This document shows positions 43,310 to 52,997 of a stretch of 64,000 bases of DNA, one piece after another. A program made the translations under genes and the position numbers. Numbering within the stretch: position 1 is the stretch's first letter; the number at the start of each line of letters is the position of its first letter. The stretch covers positions 30,201-94,200 of the forward strand of contig NZ_UUIS01000058.1 in the NCBI RefSeq assembly GCF_900589395.1, read 5' to 3'. The notes beneath the pieces are model-generated. The model saw nothing but the letters and a program-made list of their open reading frames with translations, made no database searches and was not told where the DNA came from. Origin of the DNA: Pseudomonas viridiflava (lineage in GTDB: Bacteria; Pseudomonadota; Gammaproteobacteria; Pseudomonadales; Pseudomonadaceae).

Positions 43310-43810
43310 CTACCCCTGTTTCGGTTTTTCACCTGCACAAAGCCGGATGAGCCCCTCTAATGCGGCCTTTACCGTTTGTCGGCGTACCTCATCGCGATCC
43401 CCGGCAAATTGATGACACCAGGCAATGGTCTGCTCACCGTCGGCCCAGCACACCCAGACCGTACCCACCGGCTTTTGCGGTGAACCGCCGCCGGGGCCGG
43501 CCACGCCACTGACCGCCACCGCAAAGCGCGCGCCGCTGTGGCGCTGCGCGCCCAGCGCCATCGCCCGCACCACCTCTTCACTGACCGCCCCGACCGAGTC
43601 GAACAATGCACCGGGCACTTGCAGCTGCCGGGTTTTCTGCACGTTGGAATAAGTCACGTAACCGGCCTCGAACCAGGCCGAACTGCCGCTGATCCGGGTG
43701 ATGGCCTCGGCAATGCCGCCCCCGGTGCACGATTCGGCCGTACTGACCTGGGCCTTGAGCGATAGAAGATGCCTGCCAAGTGCATCGGCAAGCCGGGTGA
43801 TGTCATCCAT
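43310..43810 (-). CDS. pncC: Nicotinamide-nucleotide amidohydrolase PncC (CinA C-terminal family)
   Basis: PncC deamidates NMN to nicotinic acid mononucleotide in NAD recycling. The 166-residue protein carries the family blocks VSTAESCTGGGIAEAIT (about 22-38), GYVTYSNVQKTRQL (about 50-63) and VSGVAGPGGGS (about 100-110). It is the stand-alone C-terminal domain without the CinA N-terminal pyrophosphatase. It is divergent from mutS and upstream of recA, as in other pseudomonads. GGAGCTGCACC precedes the ATG. Confidence 0.93.
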   Translation of the reverse strand: MDDITRLADALGRHLLSLKAQVSTAESCTGGGIAEAITRISGSSAWFEAGYVTYSNVQKTRQLQVPGALFDSVGAVSEEVVRAMALGAQRHSGARFAVAVSGVAGPGGGSPQKPVGTVWVCWADGEQTIAWCHQFAGDRDEVRRQTVKAALEGLIRLCAGEKPKQG

Positions 43811-44079
43811 GGTGCAGCTCCTGGCAACAGAAAAAATGACAGGCCCGCAGAACGAGCCGCGTGGCGCGAGCCGAGTCTACACATTCGCAGCCGGCACGCA
43901 CCCAGCCAAATGTATGGGCATCCTTCGCGGTTGTACGGTACGCACCTGCGCCGCACCTGCACGCGTGGTAATCTTGCGCCCATCGCCGAGCCGCCAGCAG
44001 ACACCCCCTGTTTCACATCGAAACCCGCTTCTGCCCCGGGCGCCGCCCCATTTCTTTACGAATCTGTCTGATCCCACTG

Positions 44080-46671
44080 ATGAATAAAGCCATTTCCGAC
44101 CTGTCTTCTCACACCCCCATGATGCAACAGTACTGGCGGCTGAAAAACCAGCACCCTGACCAGTTGATGTTCTATCGCATGGGCGATTTCTACGAAATCT
44201 TCTATGAAGACGCCAAGAAAGCCGCAAAGTTGCTGGACATCACGCTGACCGCTCGCGGGCAGTCGGCCGGCCAGAGCATTCCAATGTGCGGCATTCCCTA
44301 TCATGCCGCCGAAGGCTACCTGGCCAAGCTGGTCAAGCTGGGCGAGTCGGTGGTGATCTGCGAGCAGATCGGCGACCCGGCCACCAGCAAGGGGCCGGTC
44401 GAGCGACAGGTGGTGCGCATCATTACCCCGGGCACCGTCAGCGACGAAGCCCTGCTCGACGAGCGCCGTGACAACCTGCTGGCCGCAGTACTGGGTGATG
44501 AGCGCCTGTTTGGCCTGGCCGTGCTGGACATCACCAGCGGCCTGTTCAGCGTGCAGGAAATCAAGGGCTGGGAAACGCTGCTGGCGGAGCTGGAGCGGAT
44601 CAACCCGGTCGAGCTGTTGATTCCCGATGACTGGCCACAAGGGTTGCCTGCTGAAAAACGCCGCGGCGCACGACGCCGTGCGCCATGGGATTTCGAACGT
44701 GATTCGGCCCACAAGAGCCTGTGCCAACAGTTCTCGACCCAGGACCTGAAGGGGTTCGGCTGCGAAAGCCTGACCCTTGCCATCGGCGCGGCCGGCTGCC
44801 TGCTGGGCTACGCCAAGGAAACCCAGCGCACCGCCCTGCCGCACTTGCGCAGCCTGCGCCATGAACGCCTGGACGATACCGTCATCATGGACGGCGCCAG
44901 CCGCCGCAATCTGGAGCTGGACACCAACCTGGCAGGCGGTCGCGACAACACCTTGCTGTCGGTCATTGACCGCTGCCAGACCGCAATGGGCACGCGCCTG
45001 CTGATCCGCTGGCTGAATCGCCCGCTGCGCGATCTGGCGGTGATCCAGGCACGCCAGAGCGGGATCGACTGCTTGCTTGAGCGCTACCGTTTCGAGGGCC
45101 TGCAACCGCAGCTCAAGGAAATCGGCGACATCGAGCGCATCCTGGCGCGCATCGGCTTGCGCAATGCCCGTCCACGCGACTTGGCGCGCCTGCGTGACGC
45201 CCTCGGGGCCCTGCCCGCGCTGCAACACGCCATGGCCGACCTGCAAGCGCCCCACTTGCAGCAATTGGCACAGACGACCAGCACCTATCCGGAACTGGCC
45301 GAACTGCTGCAGCGTGCAATCATCGATAACCCGCCGGCGGTCATCCGCGACGGCGGCGTGCTCAAGACCGGCTATGACGCCGAACTGGACGACCTGCAGT
45401 CGCTGAGCGAGAACGCCGGGCAGTTCCTCATCGATCTTGAAACCCGGGAAAAGGCCCGCACGGGCCTGGCTAATCTCAAGGTTGGCTATAACCGAGTGCA
45501 CGGTTACTTCATCGAGCTGCCCAGCAAGCAGGCCGAGCAGGCGCCGGCCGACTACATCCGGCGCCAGACGCTCAAGGGCGCAGAGCGCTTCATCACCCCG
45601 GAACTCAAGGCGTTCGAGGACAAGGCCCTGTCGGCCAAGAGCCGCGCCCTGGCTCGCGAGAAAGTGCTCTATGAAGCCCTGCTCGAAGATCTGATCGGTC
45701 ACTTGGCACCCTTGCAGGACACCGCTGCAGCCCTGGCCGAACTGGACGTGCTGAGCAACCTGGCCGAACGCGCCCTGAACCTGGACCTCAATTGCCCACG
45801 CTTCGTCGACCAGCCGTGCATGAAGATCGAGCAAGGCCGTCATCCGGTGGTCGAGCAGGTCCTGTCGAGCCCGTTCGTGGCCAACGACCTGGCGCTGGAT
45901 GACAACACCCGCATGCTGGTCATCACCGGCCCGAACATGGGCGGTAAATCGACCTACATGCGCCAGACTGCCCTGATCGTGCTGCTGGCGCACATTGGCA
46001 GCTATGTGCCGGCAGCGCGTTGCGAGCTGTCGCTGGTCGACCGGATCTTTACCCGTATCGGCTCCAGCGACGACCTGGCCGGCGGACGCTCGACCTTCAT
46101 GGTGGAAATGAGCGAAACCGCCAACATCCTGCACAATGCCACTGATCGCAGCCTGGTATTGATGGATGAAGTCGGACGCGGCACCAGCACGTTCGACGGT
46201 CTGTCGCTGGCCTGGGCAGCAGCAGAATGCCTGGCCCAGCTACGCGCCTATACACTGTTTGCCACGCATTACTTCGAACTGACGGTATTGCCCGAAAGCG
46301 AGCCACTGGTCAGCAACGTGCACCTCAACGCCACCGAGCACAACGAGCGCATCGTCTTCCTGCACCGGGTGCTGCCAGGGCCGGCCAGCCAGAGCTATGG
46401 CCTGGCAGTGGCTCAGCTGGCCGGCGTTCCGGGCCGGGTCATCAGCCGCGCCAAGGAGCATCTGCAACGCCTGGAGACCACCAGCCTGCCGCATGAACAC
46501 ACCTACGCACCGCTCAAGGCCAAGGCCGGAAAACCGGCTGCGCCTCAACAGAGCGACCTGTTTGCCACCTTGCCGCATCCGGTGCTCGAAGAGCTTGGAC
46601 GTCTCAAGCCCGACGACCTGACCCCTCGTCAGGCACTGGATTTGTTGTACTCATTGCAAAGTCGCCTGTGA
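44080..46671 (+). CDS. mutS: DNA mismatch repair protein MutS
   Basis: MutS recognises mismatches and recruits MutL. The 863-residue protein has the mismatch-reading Phe-x-Glu (F37-E39 in MGDFYEIF), a connector and lever region, Walker A GPNMGGKST at 617-625, the Walker B/signature STFMVEMSE and LVLMDEVGRG (about 690-710), and a C-terminal HhH/tetramerisation part. There is no good Shine-Dalgarno before the ATG at 44080, but the N-terminus aligns with the E. coli protein without a gap. It is divergent from pncC. Confidence 0.97.
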   Translation: MNKAISDLSSHTPMMQQYWRLKNQHPDQLMFYRMGDFYEIFYEDAKKAAKLLDITLTARGQSAGQSIPMCGIPYHAAEGYLAKLVKLGESVVICEQIGDPATSKGPVERQVVRIITPGTVSDEALLDERRDNLLAAVLGDERLFGLAVLDITSGLFSVQEIKGWETLLAELERINPVELLIPDDWPQGLPAEKRRGARRRAPWDFERDSAHKSLCQQFSTQDLKGFGCESLTLAIGAAGCLLGYAKETQRTALPHLRSLRHERLDDTVIMDGASRRNLELDTNLAGGRDNTLLSVIDRCQTAMGTRLLIRWLNRPLRDLAVIQARQSGIDCLLERYRFEGLQPQLKEIGDIERILARIGLRNARPRDLARLRDALGALPALQHAMADLQAPHLQQLAQTTSTYPELAELLQRAIIDNPPAVIRDGGVLKTGYDAELDDLQSLSENAGQFLIDLETREKARTGLANLKVGYNRVHGYFIELPSKQAEQAPADYIRRQTLKGAERFITPELKAFEDKALSAKSRALAREKVLYEALLEDLIGHLAPLQDTAAALAELDVLSNLAERALNLDLNCPRFVDQPCMKIEQGRHPVVEQVLSSPFVANDLALDDNTRMLVITGPNMGGKSTYMRQTALIVLLAHIGSYVPAARCELSLVDRIFTRIGSSDDLAGGRSTFMVEMSETANILHNATDRSLVLMDEVGRGTSTFDGLSLAWAAAECLAQLRAYTLFATHYFELTVLPESEPLVSNVHLNATEHNERIVFLHRVLPGPASQSYGLAVAQLAGVPGRVISRAKEHLQRLETTSLPHEHTYAPLKAKAGKPAAPQQSDLFATLPHPVLEELGRLKPDDLTPRQALDLLYSLQSRL

Positions 46672-46924
46672 CGCCGGGCGTTACATACTGTTAGAATCCC
46701 GCGCGGTTTTGGAATGCTCTTGACACCTAGCCTGGTCAAGCTGCTATCCGGGCCGCGTGAGGACCCAGCGAACCACAGGTCGAGCGGCAGGCGGACACAG
46801 CCACCCCGCCTTGAGACCACTCACTTGAAGCCCATGTTTTCACACGGCTCGGGCGATAACCTCCCGAACCTGGCATCGCTGTCTGACAGACCGATGCTGC
46901 CGCCGCCTGAGGAGAGAATTAGAA

Positions 46925-47248
46925 ATGACCTTCGTCGTCACCGACAACTGCATCAAGTGCAAGTACACCGACTGCGTAGAAGTCTGTCCGGTGGACTGCT
47001 TTTACGAAGGCCCGAATTTCCTGGTGATCCACCCGGATGAGTGCATCGATTGTGCTCTGTGCGAGCCTGAATGCCCGGCCCAAGCCATTTTCTCGGAAGA
47101 CGAGATTCCAGCCGGCATGGAGAATTTCATCGAGCTCAATGCCGAACTCGCCGAGGCCTGGCCGAACATTACCGAGCGTAAGGACCCGCTCCCTGACGCC
47201 GCGGAATGGGACGGCAAGAAAGACAAGATTGCCGATCTGGAGCGTTGA
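46925..47248 (+). CDS. fdxA: 7Fe ferredoxin FdxA
   Basis: FdxA is a low-potential [3Fe-4S][4Fe-4S] ferredoxin. The 107-residue protein closely resembles Azotobacter FdI: cysteines C9, C12, C17, C21 and C25, then C40, C43, C46 and C50 (ECIDCALCEPECP). By analogy, C9, C17 and C50 bind the three-iron cluster, and C21, C40, C43 and C46 the four-iron one. GAGGAGAGAATTAGAA precedes the start. The 253-base leader contains TTGACA at 46720-46725 as a possible -35. A partner could be Fpr, encoded at 35.6 kb. Confidence 0.96.
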   Translation: MTFVVTDNCIKCKYTDCVEVCPVDCFYEGPNFLVIHPDECIDCALCEPECPAQAIFSEDEIPAGMENFIELNAELAEAWPNITERKDPLPDAAEWDGKKDKIADLER

Positions 47249-47249
47249 C

Positions 47250-47274
47250 CAAAAGGCCCTTGCGGGCCTTTTGC
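47250..47274 (+). terminator. Terminator of fdxA
   Basis: CAAAAGGCCC / GGGCCTTTTG with loop TTGC, directly after the fdxA stop. Confidence 0.85.
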
Positions 47275-47302
47275 TTTATGTACCAGCCGCTTTTCTGCAG
47301 GC

Positions 47303-47436
47303 AAAAAAAGGGGCGGTATAACCGCCCACATTTTTTCCCTGGTCCATTTGATCCTTTTCATCATCCTGATGAATCGCATCCTGCGATGTCCATAGAGGCG
47401 TTCTTCCTTGAGCGCCTGTGCCGATCCGTTGGCACA
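47303..47436 (-). ncRNA. rsmZ: Regulatory RNA RsmZ
   Basis: RsmZ sequesters RsmA/CsrA-family proteins and thereby relieves translational repression downstream of GacS/GacA. The minus-strand sequence carries several GGA motifs in hairpin loops: TGTGCC-AACGGATC-GGCACA at the 5' end, ATCGCA-GGA-TGCGAT, and TTCATCA-GGA-TGATGAA, plus unpaired AAGGAAG, ATGGACA, AAGGATC and CAGGGAA. It ends in a GC-rich terminator (GGGCGG-TTATA-CCGCCC) with seven T. A -10 TATGAT lies at 47448-47443, and a GacA site is about 180 bases upstream. Position between fdxA and rpoS is the classical rsmZ locus. The 5' end is inferred from the -10 and the first hairpin. Confidence 0.93.
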
Positions 47437-47608
47437 GGTGTGATCATAGTGATTTCCCGCCCAAGGGCAACCCCCCTGATCCGCATCAAAAGTGTCTGAA
47501 TACTGCATTAAATTCTGAAAAAAACCATTTAAATCAGAGCGATGCCTATTTTCTTATTCTTTGGCAGGAATAATTTTACACACTAAGCCTGCAAACACTG
47601 ACATCACG

Positions 47609-47626
47609 CGTAAGCAATAACTTACA
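47609..47626 (-). promoter_or_regulatory. GacA upstream activating sequence of rsmZ
   Basis: CGTAAGCAATAACTTACA (plus strand) matches the GacA palindrome TGTAAGN6CTTACA with a single change at the first base. Its centre is about 181 bases upstream of the inferred rsmZ start, the usual distance for rsm RNA promoters. Confidence 0.9.
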
Positions 47627-47724
47627 AAGCGCTTAGTTGATATCAAAAAGCCGCAAACCTATTGGAAAAGATCAGGCTTAAAGAAACACTTGTAATAATA
47701 TCGCAATGAAATCATGCCACCCAC

Positions 47725-47766
47725 AAAAAAGCCGATGGCAACGAGCTTGTTGCCATCGGCTTTTAT
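47725..47766 (-). terminator. Terminator of rpoS
   Basis: A long stem AAAAGCCGATGGCAAC / GTTGCCATCGGCTTTT with a short loop, ending in six T on the minus strand, 15 bases after the rpoS stop. Confidence 0.9.
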
Positions 47767-47780
47767 ATACGCCAGGTGAA

Positions 47781-48791
<1,011 letters not shown>

Positions 48792-48895
48792 TGTTATAGT
48801 CCTTTGGTGAGTTCGACCTCAAGCCCCCGCGTCACCTGATTTCCATGGCAACGCCTGAGCCTGTTCCTATTACGCCAGGAACAGGCCGACAACTT

Positions 48896-49765
48896 TCAAC
48901 GACGTGGCAAGAATTGCAGCGGATCTACAGGTTTACCCTGGCGGCGAATCTCAAAATGCAGTTTCACCCGGTCAGTCCCCGTTGACCCCATCTCGGCAAT
49001 TGTCTGCCCTGCCTTGACCTGTTGCCCTTCCTGTACGAGCAGCCTGCGGTTATGACCGTAGGCACTGACGTAGGTATCGCTGTGTTTGATGATGATCAAT
49101 TCGCCGTAGCCCCGCAACCCACTCCCGGCGTAGACCACTGAACCATCAGACGCGGCTAAAACAGGCTGTCCCAAATTTCCGGCAATATCAATGCCTTTAT
49201 TCAAACTTCCGTTTGAAGAAAATTTTCCTATCAAAACGCCACTTGCAGGCCACGTCCAACCGCCTGGAGAGCGCCCTGCCGGCGTCTGCGGACTGGTGGC
49301 CGCAGGCGGGATGACCACCGGCGTTACAGCAATCGGCTTGCTGATGACCGTGGTTTTTACAGACCCTGAACCGCTGCTGGTGGTGGACGTCGAGGTGGTT
49401 ACCGGCCCTGAACGGGTTGGCGTACTGGCAACGCTTGCAGCTGCATCCGAACGCCCGTCGAAGCGGATCGTCTGCCCCGGACGAATGGTGTAGGGCTCGG
49501 GAATTCTGTTGCTCACGGCCAGCGCCTTCCAGTCCCAGCCATAGCGAAAGGCAATGGAGAACAAGGTGTCACCGCGCTTGACCACATACTGCCCGGAAGT
49601 CACCGGCGCACGCTGCTCGACCACATTGCCGTTGCGATCAACTACCCGCACGCCGCCCGAAGGCGAGCTGGAGCAGCCGACCAGAAGGACGCTCAGGGCA
49701 AGGCCAATCACCAGACGCTGAAAACCTGTCAAAAACCTAAGCTGCCGAATGACTGTGTGACTCAC
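48896..49765 (-). CDS. nlpD: Murein hydrolase activator lipoprotein NlpD
   Basis: NlpD activates the amidase AmiC at the division septum. The 289-residue precursor has a lipobox ending in LLVGC (C31), a LysM peptidoglycan-binding domain (about 58-102, YVVKRGDTLFSIAFRYG) and a C-terminal LytM/M23 domain (about 180-285). The zinc-binding positions are degenerate: the first His of HxGxD is Asn (NKGID), and the HxH motif reads KLH, so it should be a non-enzymatic activator. It lies upstream of rpoS, whose promoter is expected within its coding region. Confidence 0.94.
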   Translation of the reverse strand: MSHTVIRQLRFLTGFQRLVIGLALSVLLVGCSSSPSGGVRVVDRNGNVVEQRAPVTSGQYVVKRGDTLFSIAFRYGWDWKALAVSNRIPEPYTIRPGQTIRFDGRSDAAASVASTPTRSGPVTTSTSTTSSGSGSVKTTVISKPIAVTPVVIPPAATSPQTPAGRSPGGWTWPASGVLIGKFSSNGSLNKGIDIAGNLGQPVLAASDGSVVYAGSGLRGYGELIIIKHSDTYVSAYGHNRRLLVQEGQQVKAGQTIAEMGSTGTDRVKLHFEIRRQGKPVDPLQFLPRR

Positions 49766-49973
49766 CCGCCACTCCCTTTCCTGGTGATTGATTTGAGATG
49801 CTGCCTTGTAGACCGCACAGGCGACTGGCAGCGAGTGTAACCGGTGTTAAGCGCCCGCGCCCTGAAACAACCGGTTTCTCCTGATAATGCCATGCTGCCA
49901 TATCGAGGCTGGCAGGCAGGAGGTAGACAGACGTTGGCGTGCAGAATTCCCCGCCGGTGACAGTCACGGCCGT

Positions 49974-50651
49974 TCAGGCCAGCGGCCCGTTGAGCAAGGG
50001 CACAAAACGCACGGCCCCCAGCACACGCCTGGAAAACCCGTGCTCCTCGCGCACGATCATCAGCAACTGCTGAACCTCGCCAGCGCCCACCGGAATGACC
50101 ATGCGCCCCCCGGGTGCCAATTGATCAAGCAGGGCTTGTGGCACGTCGGTGGCCACGGCCGTGACGATGATGCCGTTGTAAGGCGCCAGCGCCGGCCAGC
50201 CTTCCCAACCGTCACCCCAGCGAAACACCACATTGCGCACGTTCAGCTCGACCAGGCGCTCTTTGGCACGGTCCTGCAACACCTTGATGCGTTCGACTGA
50301 GAAGACCCGTTCGACCAACTGTGCCAGCACAGCGGTCTGGTACCCCGAGCCGGTGCCGATCTCCATGACTTTGTCCAGCGGACCGGCCTCCAGCAACAGC
50401 TCGCTCATGCGTGCCACCATGTAGGGCTGGGAGATGGTCTGGTTATGGCCGATGGGCAATGCCGTGTCTTCGTAGGCGCGATGCGCCAGGGCCTCGTCGA
50501 CAAACAGGTGGCGCGGGGTCTTGCGGATGACGTCCAGCACCCGTGCATCCGCCACGCCCTCTTCGGACAATCGCTGGATCAGGCGCTCGCGGGTGCGCTG
50601 CGAGGTCATGCCGATACCGCGACGCAGCAGGTCATCATGGTCCCGGGACAT
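49974..50651 (-). CDS. pcm: Protein-L-isoaspartate O-methyltransferase Pcm
   Basis: Pcm repairs isoaspartyl residues in aged proteins using SAM. The 225-residue protein has the conserved substrate block TALPIGHNQTISQPYMVA (about 63-80) and SAM motif I VMEIGTGSGYQTAVLA (about 94-109). The ATG at 50651 shares a base with the surE stop (TGATG), supporting this start; a shorter version from Met15 is possible. SurE-Pcm coupling is the standard stress-survival pair next to nlpD-rpoS. Confidence 0.95.
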   Translation of the reverse strand: MSRDHDDLLRRGIGMTSQRTRERLIQRLSEEGVADARVLDVIRKTPRHLFVDEALAHRAYEDTALPIGHNQTISQPYMVARMSELLLEAGPLDKVMEIGTGSGYQTAVLAQLVERVFSVERIKVLQDRAKERLVELNVRNVVFRWGDGWEGWPALAPYNGIIVTAVATDVPQALLDQLAPGGRMVIPVGAGEVQQLLMIVREEHGFSRRVLGAVRFVPLLNGPLA

Positions 50652-51400
50652 CAGCGCAACCTCTCGAGCCAGGTATTGAGACCGCTGAAACCGTCCTGAA
50701 AGGTCCGGTCAAGCTGTAACGGCGTGATGGATACGTACCCCTGCATCACGGCATGAAAATCGGTCCCGGCACCGCCATCCTCGGCGTCGCCGGCGGCGGC
50801 AATCCAGTAACCGGCCCGGCCGCGCGGGTCGACCACCTTGACCGGCGCGGCCGCGCGGGCACGGTGCCCCAGCCGGGTCAGCTGGATACCGCGGACCCGA
50901 TCCAGCGGCAGGTTGGGGATATTCACGTTCAGGACCGTGCGTGGCGGCAGGTCGAGATGCTCGTGCGCCTCGACCAGCAGACGGGCGTAATGGGCCGCCG
51001 TGGCCAGGTTGTCGGGCTGGCGCGAGAGAAACGAAAAGGCCATGCCAGGGCGCTGCAGGAAACGACCTTCGAGGGCCGCTGCCACGGTGCCCGAATAGAG
51101 CACGTCGTCGCCCAGGTTGGCGCCCAGGTTGATACCCGAGACGACCATGTCGTACGTGTGCGGCAAGACACCGTTAAGCCCCAGGTGCACGCAATCGGTC
51201 GGCGTGCCATTGACGCTGATGAAGCCGTTGTCGAGCACCTGCGGATGCAGGGGCCGATCCAGCGTCAGTGAACTGCTGGCACCGCTGCGGTCTTGATCAG
51301 GCGCAATGACCGTGCACTGGGCATAATCTGCCAGCGCCGCATACAGTGCTGCCAAGCCGGGCGCGGCGACCCCGTCATCGTTTGAAATCAGAATACGCAT
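50651..51400 (-). CDS. surE: 5'/3'-nucleotidase SurE
   Basis: SurE is a metal-dependent nucleotidase/exopolyphosphatase of the stationary phase. The 249-residue protein starts MRILISNDDGVAAPG, with the metal-binding D8-D9, a conserved Ser at about 39-43 (RSGASSS) and Asn in VVSGINLGANLG (about 89-100). It overlaps truD by 13 bases and pcm by one, forming a compact run. Confidence 0.96.
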   Translation of the reverse strand: MRILISNDDGVAAPGLAALYAALADYAQCTVIAPDQDRSGASSSLTLDRPLHPQVLDNGFISVNGTPTDCVHLGLNGVLPHTYDMVVSGINLGANLGDDVLYSGTVAAALEGRFLQRPGMAFSFLSRQPDNLATAAHYARLLVEAHEHLDLPPRTVLNVNIPNLPLDRVRGIQLTRLGHRARAAAPVKVVDPRGRAGYWIAAAGDAEDGGAGTDFHAVMQGYVSITPLQLDRTFQDGFSGLNTWLERLR

Positions 51401-52446
51401 GGGCTATCCGTTAGCCCGACCGGCACCAGATCGACAAGTTCGCGTACCAGAACGGTGGCGAAGCATCCGGGCGGAAGGACAAATTCCAGTTGCAGAATAT
51501 CAGGCTCGGGATAATGCCACGCCAAGCGGCTGATGGGCAGTCGCAGGATACGACGTTCGTGATCCATGCCCGCCCGCGCCAGCCAGTCGCACAATGCCGC
51601 CTCGCTGGACGCTACACTGTTTTCCAGCTCGCCGGTGACGCCGGTGGCAGGCGAAGCACCAGCGCCCCACTGCGGGCCTGTCGGGTGCAGGTCCAGAATC
51701 GCCAGGCGCGGATCGTTGCACTCCTGCGGGCCGGCCGGGAAAAAACTGCGGCTGTCGGTGAACGCCAGCAAATCGCCCACCTGGGCCTTGTTCCAGGTGC
51801 CTTCGGCCACCCGTGCGGCCAGCACCCGGTTGAACAAATAGCTGCGGGCCGTGGACAATAGCCGCGAGCGTACGGCGCGCTGTTCGGGCAGGGCCTGGCG
51901 TGCGGCGTATTCTCGGGCATGGGCCAGGTTACCGCCTTCATGACCGAAACGCTGAGCGCCAAAGTAGTTGGGCACGCCCTGGGCGGCAATCGCCTCAAGG
52001 CGCAGCTGCAAGGCACGGGTGTCGGCCTGCAAGCGGGTCAGGCGCAAGGTAAACCCATTGGCGGCATGCGCGCCGCGCTGCAGTTTGCGCCGGTGCCGGC
52101 CGCGCGAAAGAATCGTCAGCGTGGCATCTTCGGCCGCCGCCAGATCGGGATCGGCCTTGCCTGGCAACTGGATGCTGAACCACTGGCGGGTCAGCGCCTG
52201 ACGGTCCTTGAGACCGGCATAACTGACGGTGCGCAAGGGTACGCCCGCCGCACGCGCCAGCCGGCGGGCCGCCTCCTCGGTATTGAGGCCACGCTTTTCG
52301 ACCCACAGCCACAGGTGTTCGCCATCGCCGGACAACGGAATGTCGAGCACTTCATCAACCTGAAAGTCATCGGCGGTGGCCTTGAGCACTGCGGTCCCCA
52401 GTGCCGCTGCGTAGGCACGCGGCCCCAGCAGTTGAAGATCGTTCAT
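51388..52446 (-). CDS. truD: tRNA pseudouridine(13) synthase TruD
   Basis: TruD makes pseudouridine 13 in tRNA-Glu. The 352-residue protein has the catalytic Asp81 in the GLKDRQAL motif, the TruD-specific insertion domain (about 155-300), and the N-F-GxQRFG segment (PNYFGAQRFGHEG, about 155-167). It overlaps ispF by four bases and surE by 13. In contrast to the gene at 33674, its catalytic motif is intact. Confidence 0.96.
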   Translation of the reverse strand: MNDLQLLGPRAYAAALGTAVLKATADDFQVDEVLDIPLSGDGEHLWLWVEKRGLNTEEAARRLARAAGVPLRTVSYAGLKDRQALTRQWFSIQLPGKADPDLAAAEDATLTILSRGRHRRKLQRGAHAANGFTLRLTRLQADTRALQLRLEAIAAQGVPNYFGAQRFGHEGGNLAHAREYAARQALPEQRAVRSRLLSTARSYLFNRVLAARVAEGTWNKAQVGDLLAFTDSRSFFPAGPQECNDPRLAILDLHPTGPQWGAGASPATGVTGELENSVASSEAALCDWLARAGMDHERRILRLPISRLAWHYPEPDILQLEFVLPPGCFATVLVRELVDLVPVGLTDSPCVF

Positions 52447-52916
52447 GCCTGCAGCAACAGCGCGACGGCATGCACCGCGATGCCTTCTTCGCGGCCGACG
52501 AAGCCAAGCTTCTCGGTGGTCGTGGCCTTGACGTTGACCTGATCAAGGTCGACCTGCAGGTCCTGGGCGATCAGTTCGCGCATGGCCTGGATATGCGGCG
52601 CCATCTTCGGGGCCTGGGCGACGATGGTGGCGTCGACATTGGCGATCTTCCAGCCCTTGCCCTGCACCAGCGCCAGGACGTGGCGCAGCAGCACGCGACT
52701 GTCGGCGCCCTTGAACTGCGGGTCGGTATCGGGAAAGTGCTTGCCGATATCGCCCAGCGCTGCGGCCCCCAGCAAGGCATCGCTCAGGGCATGCAAAAGC
52801 ACATCGCCATCGGAATGGGCCAGCAGGCCGAAACCGTGTGCAATCCGCACACCGCCCAAGGTAATAAAGTCGCCTTCGGCGAAACGGTGCACATCGTAGC
52901 CATGGCCAATACGCAT
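52443..52916 (-). CDS. ispF: 2-C-methyl-D-erythritol 2,4-cyclodiphosphate synthase IspF
   Basis: IspF cyclises CDP-ME-2-phosphate to MEcPP in the MEP isoprenoid pathway. The 157-residue protein starts MRIGHGYDVHRF, with the zinc ligands D8 and H10, and a third His at about 42 (HALSDALLGA region). The ATG at 52916 lies only seven bases after the terminator hairpin of the upstream fghA, so initiation must use GGGCG within that arm or be poor. Truncation is excluded by normal length. ispD is about 4 kb away on the same strand. Confidence 0.94.
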   Translation of the reverse strand: MRIGHGYDVHRFAEGDFITLGGVRIAHGFGLLAHSDGDVLLHALSDALLGAAALGDIGKHFPDTDPQFKGADSRVLLRHVLALVQGKGWKIANVDATIVAQAPKMAPHIQAMRELIAQDLQVDLDQVNVKATTTEKLGFVGREEGIAVHAVALLLQA

Positions 52917-52923
52917 AGAAAAA

Positions 52924-52945
52924 CGCCCTGAAAAAAGTCAGGGCG
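52924..52945 (-). terminator. Terminator of frmA-fghA, abutting ispF
   Basis: CGCCCTG / CAGGGCG with an eight-base loop; on the minus strand it is followed by TTTTTC and then the ispF ATG. Confidence 0.8.
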
Positions 52946-52997
52946 CGATTCTACCTGCTTTGCAAGGCGCAGGGTCACCACAACAGGGTGCTTTGCC

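Noticed and set aside
44056..46134. 692-codon open frame antisense to mutS
   Set aside because: Same reason; the repetitive Gln/Val/Arg composition is typical of the antisense of a GC-rich gene, and MutS is clear on the other strand.
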